Shown here: in pieces, positions 48,001 through 57,827 of the stretch
Layout of the letters: each line of letters starts with the position of its first letter
How positions within the stretch are numbered: the first letter of the stretch is position 1
DNA from: Actinomycetes bacterium
Lineage (GTDB): Bacteria > Actinomycetota > Actinomycetes > Nanopelagicales > Nanopelagicaceae
Reading direction: 5' to 3'
NCBI GenBank assembly: GCA_025355305.1
Contig: JANXZW010000049.1
Location: 1 to 64,000, forward strand
DNA: 64,000 nucleotides
The notes under the pieces: generated by a model
Told to the model about the DNA's origin: nothing
Database searches by the model: none
Seen by the model: the letters and a program-made list of their open reading frames with translations, nothing else
Translations under genes and position numbers: made by a program

Positions 48001-48357
48001 GCGCGCAAGCTGACCGAATTGGGATTTGCTCTCTTAACCACAATTGGAACTCACAAGCTCTTGGCAGAACATGGAGTTGCTTCGACTGTTGTTCGTAAAA
48101 ATTCTGAATCTGGCGATGGTCTCTCAGCAGTAGATATCATCAATACTGGAAAAGTAAATCTGGTCATCAATACTCCACTTGGCCGCGGAACTCGACATGA
48201 CGGATGGTTGATTCGAACAGCCGCGGTGCAGCGCGGAATTCCTATCATCACAACCATCGCAGGATTCAAGGCCGCAGTTGCGGGGATCGCCGATTTAAGT
48301 GATCGAGAACCTTCCGTTCGATCACTGCAGAAATGGCAGAAATTGGTGGGGCGTTGA
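45091..48357 (+). CDS. carB: Carbamoyl-phosphate synthase large subunit
   Basis: 1088 residues with the duplicated ATP-grasp architecture: ANPRAS-type motifs [18 protein letters not shown] and [18 protein letters not shown], each half beginning with a nucleotide-binding strand ([41 protein letters not shown]), an oligomerisation domain between them and a C-terminal allosteric MGS-like domain. It makes carbamoyl phosphate from bicarbonate, ammonia and 2 ATP. Overlaps the annotated pyrK start by 25 bp. Confidence 0.97.
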   Translation: MARDTSIESVLVIGSGPIVIGQACEFDYSGVQACRVLREEGIRVILINSNPATIMTDPEFADATYIEPITPEFIEKIMEIERPSALLATLGGQTALNAAMALHARGSFEKFGVRLIGANVEAIKRGEDREIFKTIVEKVGGESAKSRICHSMSECLAAAAHLNYPVVVRPSFTMGGLGSGIAFSESELELIAGAGLRHSPTNEVLLEESILGWKEFELEVMRDHRDNVVIVCSIENVDPMGVHTGDSITVAPALTLTDVEYQRLRDLSIEIIREVGVETGGCNIQFAVNPNDGRIIVIEMNPRVSRSSALASKATGFPIAKIATKLAIGYTLDEIENDITKSTPASFEPTLDYIVVKVPRFAFEKFPEADPRLTTTMKSVGEAMAMGRSFAEALQKALRSLEKKGSTFSWQVEGESLESLLNNVGIPTEWRLQQVQRALWLGATIEQVHSISKIDPWFLAQIQEINTLAAEIAAAGILDAQILRKAKINGFSDAQIGELRSTNEIEIRAERGMANIHPVFKMVDTCAAEFNSVTPYYYSSYDLESEVLPRSKPAVIILGSGPNRIGQGLEFDYSCVHAAFALREAGFETIMINCNPETVSTDYDTSDRLYFEPLTLEDVLEVVLAESAAGPVLGVIAQLGGQTPLGLARGLLEAGVTILGTSPHAIDMAEDRGEFGRVLQENGLNAPKFGLARSYEEAVKVAAEISYPVLVRPSFVLGGRGMEIVYDDESLQGFIEKATEITPNQPVLIDRFLDDAIEIDVDALFDGEQLYMAGIMEHIEEAGIHSGDSACVLPSISLSTAKLAEIQTATEKIARGVNVRGLINIQFAISRGDGILYVLEANPRASRTVPFVSKSTGIPLAKAAALISIGRTIAELRESGLLPFAGDGIAFAMCVKEAVLPWNRFRRIDGTGVDSVLGPEMRSTGEVMGIAETFGEAYAKSQTASFGALPRAGNVFLSLSERDKQASVEPARKLTELGFALLTTIGTHKLLAEHGVASTVVRKNSESGDGLSAVDIINTGKVNLVINTPLGRGTRHDGWLIRTAAVQRGIPIITTIAGFKAAVAGIADLSDREPSVRSLQKWQKLVGR

Positions 48358-49202
48358 TTAACTCCAAAGCACAGCAATTCTCCGCTGAAGTGATTTCAAA
48401 TAAGCGGGTTGGTGCGTATAACCATATGGTCTTCGCAGTAAACGAACTTGCACATCATTGTCGACCTGGAAATTTTGTTGCCGTATTAGTTGGCGGCGCT
48501 AGCTCCTCAATGGTTCTCCGTCGTGCATTCGCTATCTATCGAGCCTCACTTCGTTCTGACGGGGTTGGGCTTTTAGAGTTGGTTGTCGCGGCTAATGGCA
48601 ATGGCAGTAAGTGGTTGGCGGCGCAACTGCCTGGTTCCTTTGTGGATCTTATTGCTCCGCTTGGAACAGCCTTCGGAATTCCCACTGAACCTGTCAACGC
48701 GTTGCTCGTCGGAGGAGGGTATGGTTCCGCCCCGCTCTTTGCCTTAGCCGAGATTCTCAAAGGACGAGGATGTCGTGTTGACATGGTGCTGGGCGCGAGT
48801 GTGGCTGGAAAGATTTATGCACCTCTTGAAGGTAAACGCTCGGTGAATTCGCTGACAATTACAACGGAAGATGCAAGTGCAGGGATTAGTGGACGAGTTA
48901 GTGATGTACTTCCGGATTTAATCAGAGAGCACAAGGTAGATGTCATCTACTCTTGCGGCCCCATGGCCATGCTAGAGGCGATTACCAAGATTTCCCAAAG
49001 TCACGAGATATTGCATCAGTGTTCGGTTGAGGAATCGATGGCCTGTGGCATTGGCGTCTGCATGACTTGTGTTCTGCCTGTCGAAGGCGATGATGGAATC
49101 ACGAGAATGACCCGCAGTTGTATTGAGGGTCCGGTAATGGACGGGAACAAGGTTCTTTGGGGCCACTCTCGCGAAATACCCGAAGGAGTGTGGGGGCGAT
49201 GA
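48333..49202 (+). CDS. pyrK: Dihydroorotate dehydrogenase electron-transfer subunit PyrK
   Basis: 289 residues. FAD-binding beta-barrel with [11 protein letters not shown], nucleotide-binding [15 protein letters not shown], and a C-terminal [2Fe-2S] cysteine set in [16 protein letters not shown] with a fourth Cys in [11 protein letters not shown]. It passes electrons from dihydroorotate (via PyrD) to NAD. Start uncertain: ATG 48333 overlaps carB, while TTG 48354 would give a 4-bp overlap but sits very close to a GGTGGGG site. Paired with the class 1B pyrD that follows. Confidence 0.9.
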   Translation: MAEIGGALINSKAQQFSAEVISNKRVGAYNHMVFAVNELAHHCRPGNFVAVLVGGASSSMVLRRAFAIYRASLRSDGVGLLELVVAANGNGSKWLAAQLPGSFVDLIAPLGTAFGIPTEPVNALLVGGGYGSAPLFALAEILKGRGCRVDMVLGASVAGKIYAPLEGKRSVNSLTITTEDASAGISGRVSDVLPDLIREHKVDVIYSCGPMAMLEAITKISQSHEILHQCSVEESMACGIGVCMTCVLPVEGDDGITRMTRSCIEGPVMDGNKVLWGHSREIPEGVWGR

Positions 49203-50134
49203 GCTTTAACTACAGCACATCACTTGCAGGAGCCTTCTTCGCCAACCCAATTTTCACCGCCTCAGGCTGCGCAGGTTCGGGAAAAGAGTTGGCTCACTTC
49301 TTCCCGCTCTCATCTTTAGGCGCGGTCGTTACCAAATCAATCATGATCAAGCCGCGCAGCGGTCGGGCCACTCCTCGAATGGCAGAAACTCCCAGTGGAA
49401 TGCTTAATTCCATTGGATTGCAGGGCCCTGGGATCGATATATTCCTTGAGAATGACATTCCGTGGCTGCGTGATCAAGGTGCGCGAATTATCGTCAGTAT
49501 CGCAGGAGAGAGCGTCGAGGAGTATGCCGTCCTATCTCGAAAGTTGCGCAACGTACCTGGGATTAGTGCTGTCGAAGTCAATATATCCTGTCCGAATGTT
49601 GAGAACCGGGGTCAGGTTTTTGCCTGCAATCCCGATACAGCTGCGGCCGCGATAGCAGCAGCAAGGCGCAACATAGGAGGCGAATTACCTATCATCGCTA
49701 AGTTATCGCCAGATGTAACCGATATTGTGGCAATCGCGGGTAGTGTCATTGATGCGGGCGCTGATGGGTTGGCTCTTATCAACACCTTGCTTGGTATGGT
49801 GATCGATACCAACTCGATGTTGCCTAGACTTTCACAGAAGACCGGAGGTCTATCCGGACCTGCGATCAGACCAATCGCGGTACGGGCGATTTACCAAGTA
49901 CGTGCTGTATACCCAAAGATTCCCATTGTAGGAATGGGCGGAGTTACAAGTGGTCGCGACGCTTTTGAATTAGTTCTAGCGGGTGCAAACGCGGTCTCTG
50001 TCGGAACCGCCACCTTTGGAGATCCTATGGCGGTCATCCAGATCAAAAATGAACTTGAGGAACTCTGTTCTATTCGAGGTTTCACTAGTTTTTCAGATGC
50101 CGTGGGCTTCGCCCACCGAAACGGGGGGCAGTGA
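49199..50134 (+). CDS. pyrD: Dihydroorotate dehydrogenase, class 1B catalytic subunit
   Basis: 311 residues from ATG 49199, which overlaps the pyrK stop as ATGA with GGAGTGTGGGGG upstream; the frame is open further upstream but unneeded. NPIFTASGCAGSG, GMLNSIGLQGPG, VEVNISCPNVENRG (cysteine as catalytic base, marking class 1) and the FMN phosphate site IVGMGGVTSGRDAFE are present. No N-terminal membrane helix as in class 2. Oxidises dihydroorotate to orotate with PyrK. Confidence 0.94.
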   Translation: MSFNYSTSLAGAFFANPIFTASGCAGSGKELAHFFPLSSLGAVVTKSIMIKPRSGRATPRMAETPSGMLNSIGLQGPGIDIFLENDIPWLRDQGARIIVSIAGESVEEYAVLSRKLRNVPGISAVEVNISCPNVENRGQVFACNPDTAAAAIAAARRNIGGELPIIAKLSPDVTDIVAIAGSVIDAGADGLALINTLLGMVIDTNSMLPRLSQKTGGLSGPAIRPIAVRAIYQVRAVYPKIPIVGMGGVTSGRDAFELVLAGANAVSVGTATFGDPMAVIQIKNELEELCSIRGFTSFSDAVGFAHRNGGQ

Positions 50135-50835
50135 TGACGATGAGATCACCAATAATTCTCGCACTAGATACCGACGAGGTCCAGATCGCCCGTCAATGGA
50201 TAGCGGCGACGAAAGGGAGCATCAACATCTACAAAGTTGGACTGGAATTTTTTCTTAAAAATGGCCTAGCTGGTCTTAATGCATTATGCGCAGAGAGCGA
50301 TTTTGAACTCTTCTTGGATCTCAAACTTCATGATATTCCAAATACGGTGGCAGGAGCTGTTCTCTCGATCAGAGATGTTGAACCGAGATTCTTGACGGTT
50401 CATGCTGCGGGGGGAAGGGCGATGGTGAAAGCAGCCGTTGAGGTGGCCCCAGAGATAGCGATTACCGGGGTAACAGTTCTTACCTCTCTCGATGGATCTT
50501 CTCTCGCCGCTATGGGGATTTCTCAGGGGGCACTTGAATATGCGATCTGCCTCGCCAAGAGTGCGGTCGAAGCGGGAGCTCGTGCGCTGGTCTGCTCACC
50601 TCTTGAAGTATCCGCCATTCGTGCCGAGGTAGGCCCGGAAATTGAGCTCATTACTCCTGGGGTGAGGCCCCTGGGTTCGGAGCGAAACGATCAAAACCGA
50701 GTGATGACTCCGCAGGAGGCGATTGCAGCTGGTGCTAACTATTTAGTTATCGGTCGCCCAATAACTTCATTCTTCAAAGAATCTCCTCTTGCGATGGGTA
50801 AGCGAGCAGAAGAAATACTGGAGTCCCTAGCGTGA
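50131..50835 (+). CDS. pyrF: Orotidine 5'-phosphate decarboxylase
   Basis: 234 residues, TIM barrel. IILALDTDEVQIAR, the active-site LFLDLKLHDIPNTV (Lys-Asp array), the LITPGVRPLGSERNDQNR loop and YLVIGRPIT phosphate site are intact. Final step to UMP. No orotate phosphoribosyltransferase gene (pyrE) is in the operon. GTG start in a 4-bp overlap with pyrD; also overlaps the next gene by 4 bp. Confidence 0.95.
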   Translation: MMTMRSPIILALDTDEVQIARQWIAATKGSINIYKVGLEFFLKNGLAGLNALCAESDFELFLDLKLHDIPNTVAGAVLSIRDVEPRFLTVHAAGGRAMVKAAVEVAPEIAITGVTVLTSLDGSSLAAMGISQGALEYAICLAKSAVEAGARALVCSPLEVSAIRAEVGPEIELITPGVRPLGSERNDQNRVMTPQEAIAAGANYLVIGRPITSFFKESPLAMGKRAEEILESLA

Positions 50836-51707
50836 GAAAGAGTCCTCCGCCCGCACTCTCTCTTGAGCAGAGACGAGCCGCCCTGGAAAAGGCGAAGGAG
50901 TCACGTCGAGATCGGGCTGAGGTTAAAAGGCTCATTTTCTTGGGTGAGTTAAACATATTTGATGCGATTACTGATCCTCGCGATTCCATCCGCCGTATGA
51001 AGGTTATTGATCTTCTCTCCGCTCTGCCTGGGGTAGGCAAGGCGCGGGCCACCTTGATTATGGAGCGTCGGAATATTTCATCGTCGCGACGAATCGGCGG
51101 ATTAGGACAGTTACAACTTAAAGCCCTTGGAAGGGAGTTGGCGGTATCTAAGGTAGATCCAACTCGAGGGAATTTGATCGTAATCTCAGGCCCAGGAGGT
51201 GTGGGAAAAAGTACGATCACCAATCAACTTCGCGAAGATCCACGCTTTTGGATTAGCGTTTCGGCGACAACCCGCCAACCTCGACCGGGAGAAAGAGAGG
51301 GAGTCGATTACTTTTTTTATAGCCACACGCGTTTCCAAGAATTGATAGATTCCGGAGAATTCTTAGAGTGGGCCGAATTCGCAGGAAATAGATATGGAAC
51401 CCCTCGGACTCCAGTAGCGCAGTGGCGCACCCTTGGGAAGCACGTCATTCTCGAGATTGAGATTGCGGGAGCCAGACAAGTTCGCCAGAGCGAAGCTGGA
51501 GCTACCCTCATTTTTATCGCACCCCCTTCATGGGACGAACTGGTCCGTCGATTGGCTAGTAGAGGGACTGACTCTCCTGAGCGCCGTGCCGCTCGACTGG
51601 CCTTAGCGGAACAGGAGATGGCTGCTGCGGCGGAATTTGATGCCATCTTGGTAAATGAGAAGGTCGAACTCCTTATCTCAGAACTGGTATCCTTGGCGAC
51701 TGCTTAA
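50832..51707 (+). CDS. Fusion of actinobacterial integration host factor and guanylate kinase
   Basis: One uninterrupted 291-codon frame. Residues 8-103 match actinobacterial mIHF, with the helical start LSLEQRRAALEKAKESRRDRAEVK and the helix-two-turn-helix core MKVIDLLSALPGVGKARATLIME..RRIGGLGQLQLKAL. Residues 113-290 are guanylate kinase: P-loop GPGGVGKST (120-128), SATTRQPRPGEREGVDY, EFLEWAEFAGNRYGTP and ILEIEIAGARQV. In most actinobacteria these are adjacent separate genes. The product could still be split by internal initiation, but no obvious start with a ribosome site is seen at the junction. Gmk converts GMP to GDP; mIHF binds DNA. Confidence 0.9.
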   Translation: MRKSPPPALSLEQRRAALEKAKESRRDRAEVKRLIFLGELNIFDAITDPRDSIRRMKVIDLLSALPGVGKARATLIMERRNISSSRRIGGLGQLQLKALGRELAVSKVDPTRGNLIVISGPGGVGKSTITNQLREDPRFWISVSATTRQPRPGEREGVDYFFYSHTRFQELIDSGEFLEWAEFAGNRYGTPRTPVAQWRTLGKHVILEIEIAGARQVRQSEAGATLIFIAPPSWDELVRRLASRGTDSPERRAARLALAEQEMAAAAEFDAILVNEKVELLISELVSLATA

Positions 51708-51728
51708 CCGATGAATAGAGGAAAATAT

Positions 51729-52019
51729 ATGTCTGCTGAACTCACCGATGGAATCACTCATCCTTCAATCGATGAACTCCTCGAGGCTGCTGGTTCTAAA
51801 TACAGCCTGGTTCTGTACGCCGCAAAGCGCGCTCGTCAAATCAATGCCTACTATTCCCAGCTTGGTGAAGGCCTCCTCGAATACGTAGGACCTCTAGTTG
51901 AGACCTACGTTCATGAGAAGCCGCTTTCAATCGCGCTGCGCGAAATTAATCAAGGGCTCTTGACCATCGAGAATCTTGAGCCAGTAGCCGAACTCCCAAG
52001 TTCAGAAGTTTCTGCCTAA
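51729..52019 (+). CDS. rpoZ: RNA polymerase omega subunit
   Basis: 96 residues from ATG 51729, preceded by AGAGGA at 51717-51722; the frame also opens at 51711. [29 protein letters not shown] is the conserved omega core, and [17 protein letters not shown] the C-terminal helix. It helps fold the beta' subunit. Follows gmk, as usual. Confidence 0.93.
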   Translation: MSAELTDGITHPSIDELLEAAGSKYSLVLYAAKRARQINAYYSQLGEGLLEYVGPLVETYVHEKPLSIALREINQGLLTIENLEPVAELPSSEVSA

Positions 52020-52030
52020 CTCCCTAAATT

Positions 52031-53227
52031 ATGTATGTGGGCGGGCGTGAAATCGTCCTCGGCGTCGCCGGCGGGATTTCCGCTTATAAGTCCTGCGAAT
52101 TACTCCGCAGGTTGCAGGAATTGGGGCTGCTGATTACGGTCGTTCCCACCCGAGCAAGTCTCAACTTTGTTGGGAGTGCCACCTGGGAAGCCCTTAGCGG
52201 TCGCGAGGTGCCTGTCGATCTATGGAATCAGATTCACCAAGTTCCCCATATTTCGCTTGCTAAACGGGCTGATGCAATTGTCATAGCCCCCGCGACTGCG
52301 GATCTCATAGCGAAGGTAGCGGCAGGAATAGCCGATGATCTTCTTACAAATATCCTTTTAGCCAACTCTTCTCCCGTGATCTTTGTCCCCGCTATGCATT
52401 CAGAGATGTGGCTCAACCCTGCAACGCAAGTGAATATAGAAACACTGCGTTCGCGAGGATACGTTGTAATTGAGCCCGGAGTAGGCAAGTTAACTAGCGG
52501 AGATCTCGGAATCGGTAGGTATCCAGAGATCGAAGTGATCCTTAAGGCAGTAACAGGTTCTCTAGATTTAACCTCTGATCTTCTGGGGCGCAAAGTCCTT
52601 ATCAGCGCTGGTGGCACGCGCGAGGCGATCGATCCAGTTCGTTATATAGGAAATTACTCCAGTGGCAAACAGGGATACGCCTTGGCGTATGCAGCGGCAA
52701 TGCGCGGTGCCCAGGTCACGCTAGTTGCCGCTAATAGCTCTTTGCCAGATATCGAAGGGGTGAAGACGATTCACGTAAGAAGCGCTACTGAGATGTCATG
52801 GGCATTAGAAGAGAACTTTATTGATAGCGATATTCTCATCATGGCCGCTGCAGTTGCCGACTTTCGTCCTCTTACCACCAGCTCGAGGAAGATCAGTAAA
52901 GAAGATATGACGGTCATCGAACTACTCCCCAACACCGATATTGTTAAGAATTTGGCGCGGCGTAAGAACGGGCAAGTGATTATTGGTTTTGCGGCACAGA
53001 CCGAAAGTTCAATGGAGAGATCTCTCCAGATCGCTGCGGAGAAAATGCGCGAAAAGGGCCTGGATTTTATATATTGTAACGATGTTTCAGGAGGCGCCAT
53101 CTTTGGATCTGATTCTACATCCGGGGCGATCCTCACGAACACGGGGGAGAGGATTGCAATCTCATCCACTCAGAAGGTAACTCTCGCGAACAATCTCCTC
53201 GATTTAGCCCTCGATAAGTTAGGTTAA
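52031..53227 (+). CDS. coaBC: Bifunctional phosphopantothenoylcysteine decarboxylase/synthase
   Basis: 398 residues. N-terminal flavoprotein CoaC domain ([54 protein letters not shown] with the catalytic Cys-replacing loop region) and C-terminal CoaB domain ([42 protein letters not shown]). Two steps of coenzyme A synthesis. Confidence 0.95.
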   Translation: MYVGGREIVLGVAGGISAYKSCELLRRLQELGLLITVVPTRASLNFVGSATWEALSGREVPVDLWNQIHQVPHISLAKRADAIVIAPATADLIAKVAAGIADDLLTNILLANSSPVIFVPAMHSEMWLNPATQVNIETLRSRGYVVIEPGVGKLTSGDLGIGRYPEIEVILKAVTGSLDLTSDLLGRKVLISAGGTREAIDPVRYIGNYSSGKQGYALAYAAAMRGAQVTLVAANSSLPDIEGVKTIHVRSATEMSWALEENFIDSDILIMAAAVADFRPLTTSSRKISKEDMTVIELLPNTDIVKNLARRKNGQVIIGFAAQTESSMERSLQIAAEKMREKGLDFIYCNDVSGGAIFGSDSTSGAILTNTGERIAISSTQKVTLANNLLDLALDKLG

Positions 53228-53231
53228 CCCA

Positions 53232-54425
53232 ATGAGCAAACGCCTCTTCACCTCTGAATCCGTTACCGAAGGCCACCCGGATAAGATCGCGGATCAGATC
53301 TCGGATGCCATCTTGGATTCTCTTCTTGCACAAGATCCTGCGAGCAGGGTAGCGGTCGAAACTCTCATTACCACTGGTCAGGTGCATATCGCTGGCGAAG
53401 TGACCACAAAAGGTTACGCCGATGTAATGCGGATAGTTCGTGAGACAGTTCTTGAAATCGGATACGACTCTTCTGATAAAGGCTTCGACGGAAACTCGTG
53501 TGGAGTTTCAATCTCCATTGGTCAGCAATCTAGTGATATCGCGCAAGGAGTTAACACCGCTTTTGAGCAACGCGTCTCTTCCTCTGTAGATCCTCTTGAC
53601 CTGCAAGGTGCCGGAGACCAAGGCTTGATGTTCGGCTATGCCTGTGAAGACACACCCGAGTTAATGCCCCTTCCAATCTCCCTTGCACACAAATTGTCGA
53701 TGCAGCTCGCCAAGGTCAGAAAATCGGGGGAGCTGGGTTATCTTCGTCCTGACGGAAAGACTCAGGTGACTATTGAGTATGACGGTGATAAAGCGGTTGC
53801 ACTCAATACAATCGTGATCTCTTCGCAACACGCAAAGGATGTAGATCTTGAGCGCGAACTAGCTCCTGAGGTAGAGCGGTTGGTCATCCGTCCGGTGCTC
53901 AATGGACTCGATCTCGACCACACAAATGTGAGAGTGTTGATCAATCCAACAGGACGATTTGTGACTGGTGGTCCGATGGGCGATGCTGGACTTACCGGAA
54001 GAAAGATTATTGTTGATACCTATGGCGGCATGGCGCGCCATGGCGGGGGAGCATTCTCTGGAAAAGATCCCTCCAAAGTGGACCGCTCCGCGGCCTATGC
54101 GATGAGATGGATCGCTAAGAACGTTGTTGCCGCAGGGTTGGCTTCGCGCTGTGAAGTACAAGTTGCCTATGCAATAGGCAAAGCCCAACCAGTCGGCCTC
54201 TTTGTAGAATGTTTTGGTACCGAGAAGGTTCCTGTATTGCAGATTGAAGCCGCCATTGAAGAGGTCTTTGACCTTCGTCCTGCTGCGCTCATCAGAGATT
54301 TGGAGTTGCTCCGTCCTATCTATCAAAAGACGGCGAGTTACGGTCATTTTGGACGTGAACTTCCTGAGTTCACATGGGAGAAGAGTGATCGCAGTGTTCA
54401 TTTGCAAGAGGCTGTTAAAGGCTGA
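53232..54425 (+). CDS. metK: S-adenosylmethionine synthase
   Basis: 397 residues. [47 protein letters not shown] and [20 protein letters not shown] are the family signatures. It makes AdoMet from methionine and ATP. Only 4 bp follow coaBC, so no SAM riboswitch can precede it. Confidence 0.97.
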   Translation: MSKRLFTSESVTEGHPDKIADQISDAILDSLLAQDPASRVAVETLITTGQVHIAGEVTTKGYADVMRIVRETVLEIGYDSSDKGFDGNSCGVSISIGQQSSDIAQGVNTAFEQRVSSSVDPLDLQGAGDQGLMFGYACEDTPELMPLPISLAHKLSMQLAKVRKSGELGYLRPDGKTQVTIEYDGDKAVALNTIVISSQHAKDVDLERELAPEVERLVIRPVLNGLDLDHTNVRVLINPTGRFVTGGPMGDAGLTGRKIIVDTYGGMARHGGGAFSGKDPSKVDRSAAYAMRWIAKNVVAAGLASRCEVQVAYAIGKAQPVGLFVECFGTEKVPVLQIEAAIEEVFDLRPAALIRDLELLRPIYQKTASYGHFGRELPEFTWEKSDRSVHLQEAVKG

Positions 54426-54431
54426 TCTTCA

Positions 54432-56315
54432 GTGGCAGTAGTTAAGCCACTTAAGCTAAAGCAAGAGTTAGCGCTCCTTACGCGACTTCCTGCACGTGAA
54501 CTTCCTTTCGCGCGCGTGCTCGTCGATCATCAGATTCTCCACCTTGATCACATATACGAATATGTGGTCCCAGAACTGCTGAGCGAAAAGGCCCAAATTG
54601 GTGCACTTGTGGAGGTCGAATTCGGGCATACCCTTACGCAAGGCGTAATCCTGGAGCGCTTACCAGAACAAATCTCTACGGGAGAGATTAAGGAGATCCG
54701 CAAGGTTTTGTCTTTGGCGCCGTTTCTGCTCGCAGAGCAGATTGAGTTAGTTTTGGCGGCAGCCCGAAAGTACGGGACAAGACCGTGGGATTTTATACGC
54801 AGTTGCGCGCCGCCCTTTTCCAAGATTGGGGAGCGAAATTTCTTTAATATCCGCGTTGATCTAAATGGTAATACGCCCCCCGCTGGAACTTTGCCGGAAC
54901 CACTTCGCGCCTTTTTAGATTCAAAGAACCGCTTCTCGTGCGCCGTCGAGCTACCTTCATCAACTCCGTACTGGGAGTTGATCGCCGAAATTGCACTTGA
55001 AAGGCTCTCCCACGGGACAATCTTGCTTCTTCTACCCAATGAGAGAGAGTTACTTCTCCTCGAAGATGAATTTGCGTCACGTAGGCAAAGGACAATCGCC
55101 GTTCTCTCCACGCAGGGAAAGAGCCTGCGCTACCAAAACTACTTAGCGAGTCGTTCGGCTGATCCACTCATCATCCTTGGGCTGCGCAGTGCAGCACTCC
55201 TTCCTATCCCCGCTGGTTCCACAATCCTTGTGGTAGACGATGTAGATGAGTCCCACTATGAACGACAATCCCCGACCTGGAATACCAGGGCCTTGGTTGC
55301 TCTACGCGAGGATAGCCATTGCGCCATCTATGCCAGCGCCACTGTCAGCCTAGAGATCGCTGAACGTATTCGAAAGGAGAGCCTTCCTTTTTATCGATTC
55401 CCGACTCCTGTGTCGATCAGATTTCACTCCGCCTCCACATCTGGTGAGTCGAATTACTTTTCAGTAATCCGCGCGGGGTTGGGTGAGGGCTCAGTACTTG
55501 TTAGCGTTGGTACAACTGGATATGTCACCAGCTTCTCCTGCCAAAAATGCCGAAATATCGCTCTCTGCTCGTGTGGCGGGCGTCTCTACCTGCCCAGTAA
55601 GGAAGTTCACCCGCGGTGCTCATTGTGTTCCACCGAGCACCTTGAATGGAGCTGCAACTGGTGCAACGAATCTAAACCTCGAATTGTAGGCAGCGGTGTA
55701 GTCCGCAGGGCCGAGGAGTTTGGTCGGGCTTTTCCTAGAGAGTCAGTAATTCATTCGTCTTCTCATCGTTCGATTCCCCTGCTACCGCCGGGGAGACATT
55801 TGGTCTTGAGCACAGCGGGCCTAGAACCCCGAGGAAATTACTCTGCTGCAATTTTTCTAGACCTAGAACGAGGGCTACTTAGAACCACTTTGCGAGCTAC
55901 GGAAGAGTTGAGGTTGCAAGTACTCCGCTCGCTCTCGATGTTGACTCCAGGAGGGAGCGCGTACTTCGACCTTCTTCCATCAAACTCCTTTTACCAAATG
56001 ATGCTGCGAGGCAATCCACTACTGGCTGCAGGGCGAGAGAGTGAAGAGAGAACCACCGCCTCTCTCGCCCCAAGCTCTACCAACATTTTGATTTCCGGTG
56101 ATCCTCTTGATAACGTTGAGAGAGTTCTTTCCGATATCGCAGAAATAGAGCTGGTGGGGCCCTTTCTGCGCGGCGGCAAGAGGAGCGTTCTCCTAAAGGC
56201 CCCTTTAGCCAGTGAAGCAGAGGTCATCAATCGCCTACAGAGCCTCAATCGCTTGCAGAGCCTGCGAAAAGCGGGTCTCTTGACCTATCAGATCAATCCT
56301 TATTCTTTGAATTGA
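54432..56315 (+). CDS. priA: PriA-like primosomal protein lacking helicase motifs
   Basis: 627 residues. The N-terminal 3'-DNA-binding domain is clear (ARVLVDHQILHLDHIYEYVVPE, GALVEVEFGHTLTQGVILE). The cysteine-rich zinc region is kept (CQKC..CSC..CSLC..CNWC). The Walker A site expected as GxTGSGKT reads VELPSSTPYWEL, and the DEEH box reads DDVDESHY, so it should not hydrolyse ATP as a helicase. Such 'pseudo-PriA' proteins are typical of actinobacteria. A duplicated NRLQSL hexapeptide lies near the C terminus. GTG start 6 bp after metK. Confidence 0.85.
   Translation: MAVVKPLKLKQELALLTRLPARELPFARVLVDHQILHLDHIYEYVVPELLSEKAQIGALVEVEFGHTLTQGVILERLPEQISTGEIKEIRKVLSLAPFLLAEQIELVLAAARKYGTRPWDFIRSCAPPFSKIGERNFFNIRVDLNGNTPPAGTLPEPLRAFLDSKNRFSCAVELPSSTPYWELIAEIALERLSHGTILLLLPNERELLLLEDEFASRRQRTIAVLSTQGKSLRYQNYLASRSADPLIILGLRSAALLPIPAGSTILVVDDVDESHYERQSPTWNTRALVALREDSHCAIYASATVSLEIAERIRKESLPFYRFPTPVSIRFHSASTSGESNYFSVIRAGLGEGSVLVSVGTTGYVTSFSCQKCRNIALCSCGGRLYLPSKEVHPRCSLCSTEHLEWSCNWCNESKPRIVGSGVVRRAEEFGRAFPRESVIHSSSHRSIPLLPPGRHLVLSTAGLEPRGNYSAAIFLDLERGLLRTTLRATEELRLQVLRSLSMLTPGGSAYFDLLPSNSFYQMMLRGNPLLAAGRESEERTTASLAPSSTNILISGDPLDNVERVLSDIAEIELVGPFLRGGKRSVLLKAPLASEAEVINRLQSLNRLQSLRKAGLLTYQINPYSLN
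56229..56264. repeat. 18-bp imperfect tandem duplication in priA
   Basis: AATCGCCTACAGAGCCTC (56229-56246) is followed by AATCGCTTGCAGAGCCTG (56247-56264), 15 of 18 identical, encoding NRLQSL twice. In frame, so it does not disrupt the gene; it lies in the C-terminal PriA domain. Confidence 0.8.
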
Positions 56316-56339
56316 AGAGCCCACTAGTAGACTTCGCGC

Positions 56340-56900
56340 ATGTCTATTCAGCCGATCCGTCTCTTTGGCGATCCGGTTCTCACGACTCCAGCCGCTCCTG
56401 TCGCCGTCTTTGACAAAGAATTACGTAAACTGGTTAAAGATTTGATTGACACTATGGAGGATGCACCAGGAGCAGGGCTGGCAGCTCCGCAGATTGGCGT
56501 TCCCGTACGGGTCTTTGTCTGGCATGTGGATGAGGAGGTAGGACATCTCGTAAATCCCACACTCACCCTGAGCGAGGAGATGCAAGATGGCGAAGAGGGC
56601 TGTTTGAGCTTTCCTGATCTGCGTTATGACACCCCGCGCGCCCTGCGGGTGGTCGCCCACGGACTCAATATGCATGGTGAGCCGCTGGTGATCGAAGGGT
56701 CTGAATATCTGGCTCGAGCAATCCAGCATGAAACCGATCACCTCGATGGAATTCTCTTCATCGATCGCATGCCAGCGGATTCAAGAAAGTTGGCCATGAA
56801 AGAAATTCGCGAAAGTGAATGGTTTGGTTCGGCGCTTGCCCACGGTCGTGATCCGGTCATCAAAACCTCCCCACATGCCACTCGCGGTTTAGGAATATAG
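56340..56900 (+). CDS. def: Peptide deformylase
   Basis: 186 residues. Motifs GAGLAAPQIGV, EEGCLSFP (metal Cys) and QHETDHLDGILF (HExxH) are intact. It removes the formyl group from nascent proteins and sits directly before fmt, which adds formyl groups to initiator tRNA. Confidence 0.96.
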   Translation: MSIQPIRLFGDPVLTTPAAPVAVFDKELRKLVKDLIDTMEDAPGAGLAAPQIGVPVRVFVWHVDEEVGHLVNPTLTLSEEMQDGEEGCLSFPDLRYDTPRALRVVAHGLNMHGEPLVIEGSEYLARAIQHETDHLDGILFIDRMPADSRKLAMKEIRESEWFGSALAHGRDPVIKTSPHATRGLGI

Positions 56901-56906
56901 GTCATC

Positions 56907-57827
56907 TTGCAAATTTCAGTTGCTTCCTCCTCACTCATCGCTGTACCCATCATTGAAGCGATTCTCGCTTCGGAGCACTCTCTTGCCTCAGTTATCTCAA
57001 CTCCAGATCGGAAGTCAGGTAGAGGGCAGATTGAAACTCCCACCGATTTAGCGCTCTGGAGTGAAGAGCGCGGCTATCTCGTTGCTAAGCCCTTTGATAC
57101 TCCATCGCTTAATCAACATCTATTAGCGGCGCAGCCTCAATTAATCGTCACTGCTTCTTATGGTCGAATGATTCCTGTTGAGGTGCTACACGGACCGCGT
57201 TTTGGATGGCTAAACATTCACTTTTCGCTTCTCCCGCGCTGGAGGGGAGCAGCGCCCGTACAGTGGGCCCTGCTTGAAGGAGATTCCGCTACGGGTATCT
57301 CAATTTTTAAGCTGGACAAGGGCATGGATACTGGACCGATTTACCTGCAAGAAGAGGTCGAAATCGGCCACTCCGATACAACGACCGAACTACTAGAACG
57401 CATGAGTCACCTCGCGGGTCTTCGGATCATGGGAGTTGTCGAGGAGATTCGTAAAGGGATTAAGCCAAAGGCGCAGTCGAATGCGGGGATCACCCTTGCA
57501 CCAAAGCTCTCCAAAGAGGAGGGGAAGCTCGATTGGAATCTGGGCGCCGATTCCATTTTACGCAAGGTGCGCGCACTAGAAGACCGGCCAGGAACTTGGA
57601 GTACTCATCGCGGGGAGAGGATCGCAATTCACAGTGTCAGCGAATCCCTCCTTCCCAATTCTTTACAGAGTCCTGGTGAGATCGCATTGGTGGAGAACTC
57701 CCTTCTTATCCGTTGTCTAGATAGCACTCTGCAAATTGCTCAGGTCACGCCATCGGGGAAGAAGAGAATGTCTGGGGCTGACTTTGCTCGGGGTACGCGT
57801 CTGGCTCCTGGAGAGCGCTTCGAGTAG
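56907..57827 (+). CDS. fmt: Methionyl-tRNA formyltransferase
   Basis: 306 residues from TTG 56907 (AGGTCATC upstream). The core reads VTASYGRMIP, GWLNIHFSLLPRWRGAAPVQWALLEGD (catalytic Asn-His) and SIFKLDKGMDTGPI, then a C-terminal OB domain. The usual N-terminal 'FAGTP' reads ISVASSS, a departure in the first strand. Shares one base with rsmB. Confidence 0.93.
   Translation: MQISVASSSLIAVPIIEAILASEHSLASVISTPDRKSGRGQIETPTDLALWSEERGYLVAKPFDTPSLNQHLLAAQPQLIVTASYGRMIPVEVLHGPRFGWLNIHFSLLPRWRGAAPVQWALLEGDSATGISIFKLDKGMDTGPIYLQEEVEIGHSDTTTELLERMSHLAGLRIMGVVEEIRKGIKPKAQSNAGITLAPKLSKEEGKLDWNLGADSILRKVRALEDRPGTWSTHRGERIAIHSVSESLLPNSLQSPGEIALVENSLLIRCLDSTLQIAQVTPSGKKRMSGADFARGTRLAPGERFE

Noticed and set aside
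53228-53231. SAM riboswitch before metK
   Set aside because: Only 4 bp separate coaBC and metK, leaving no room for one.
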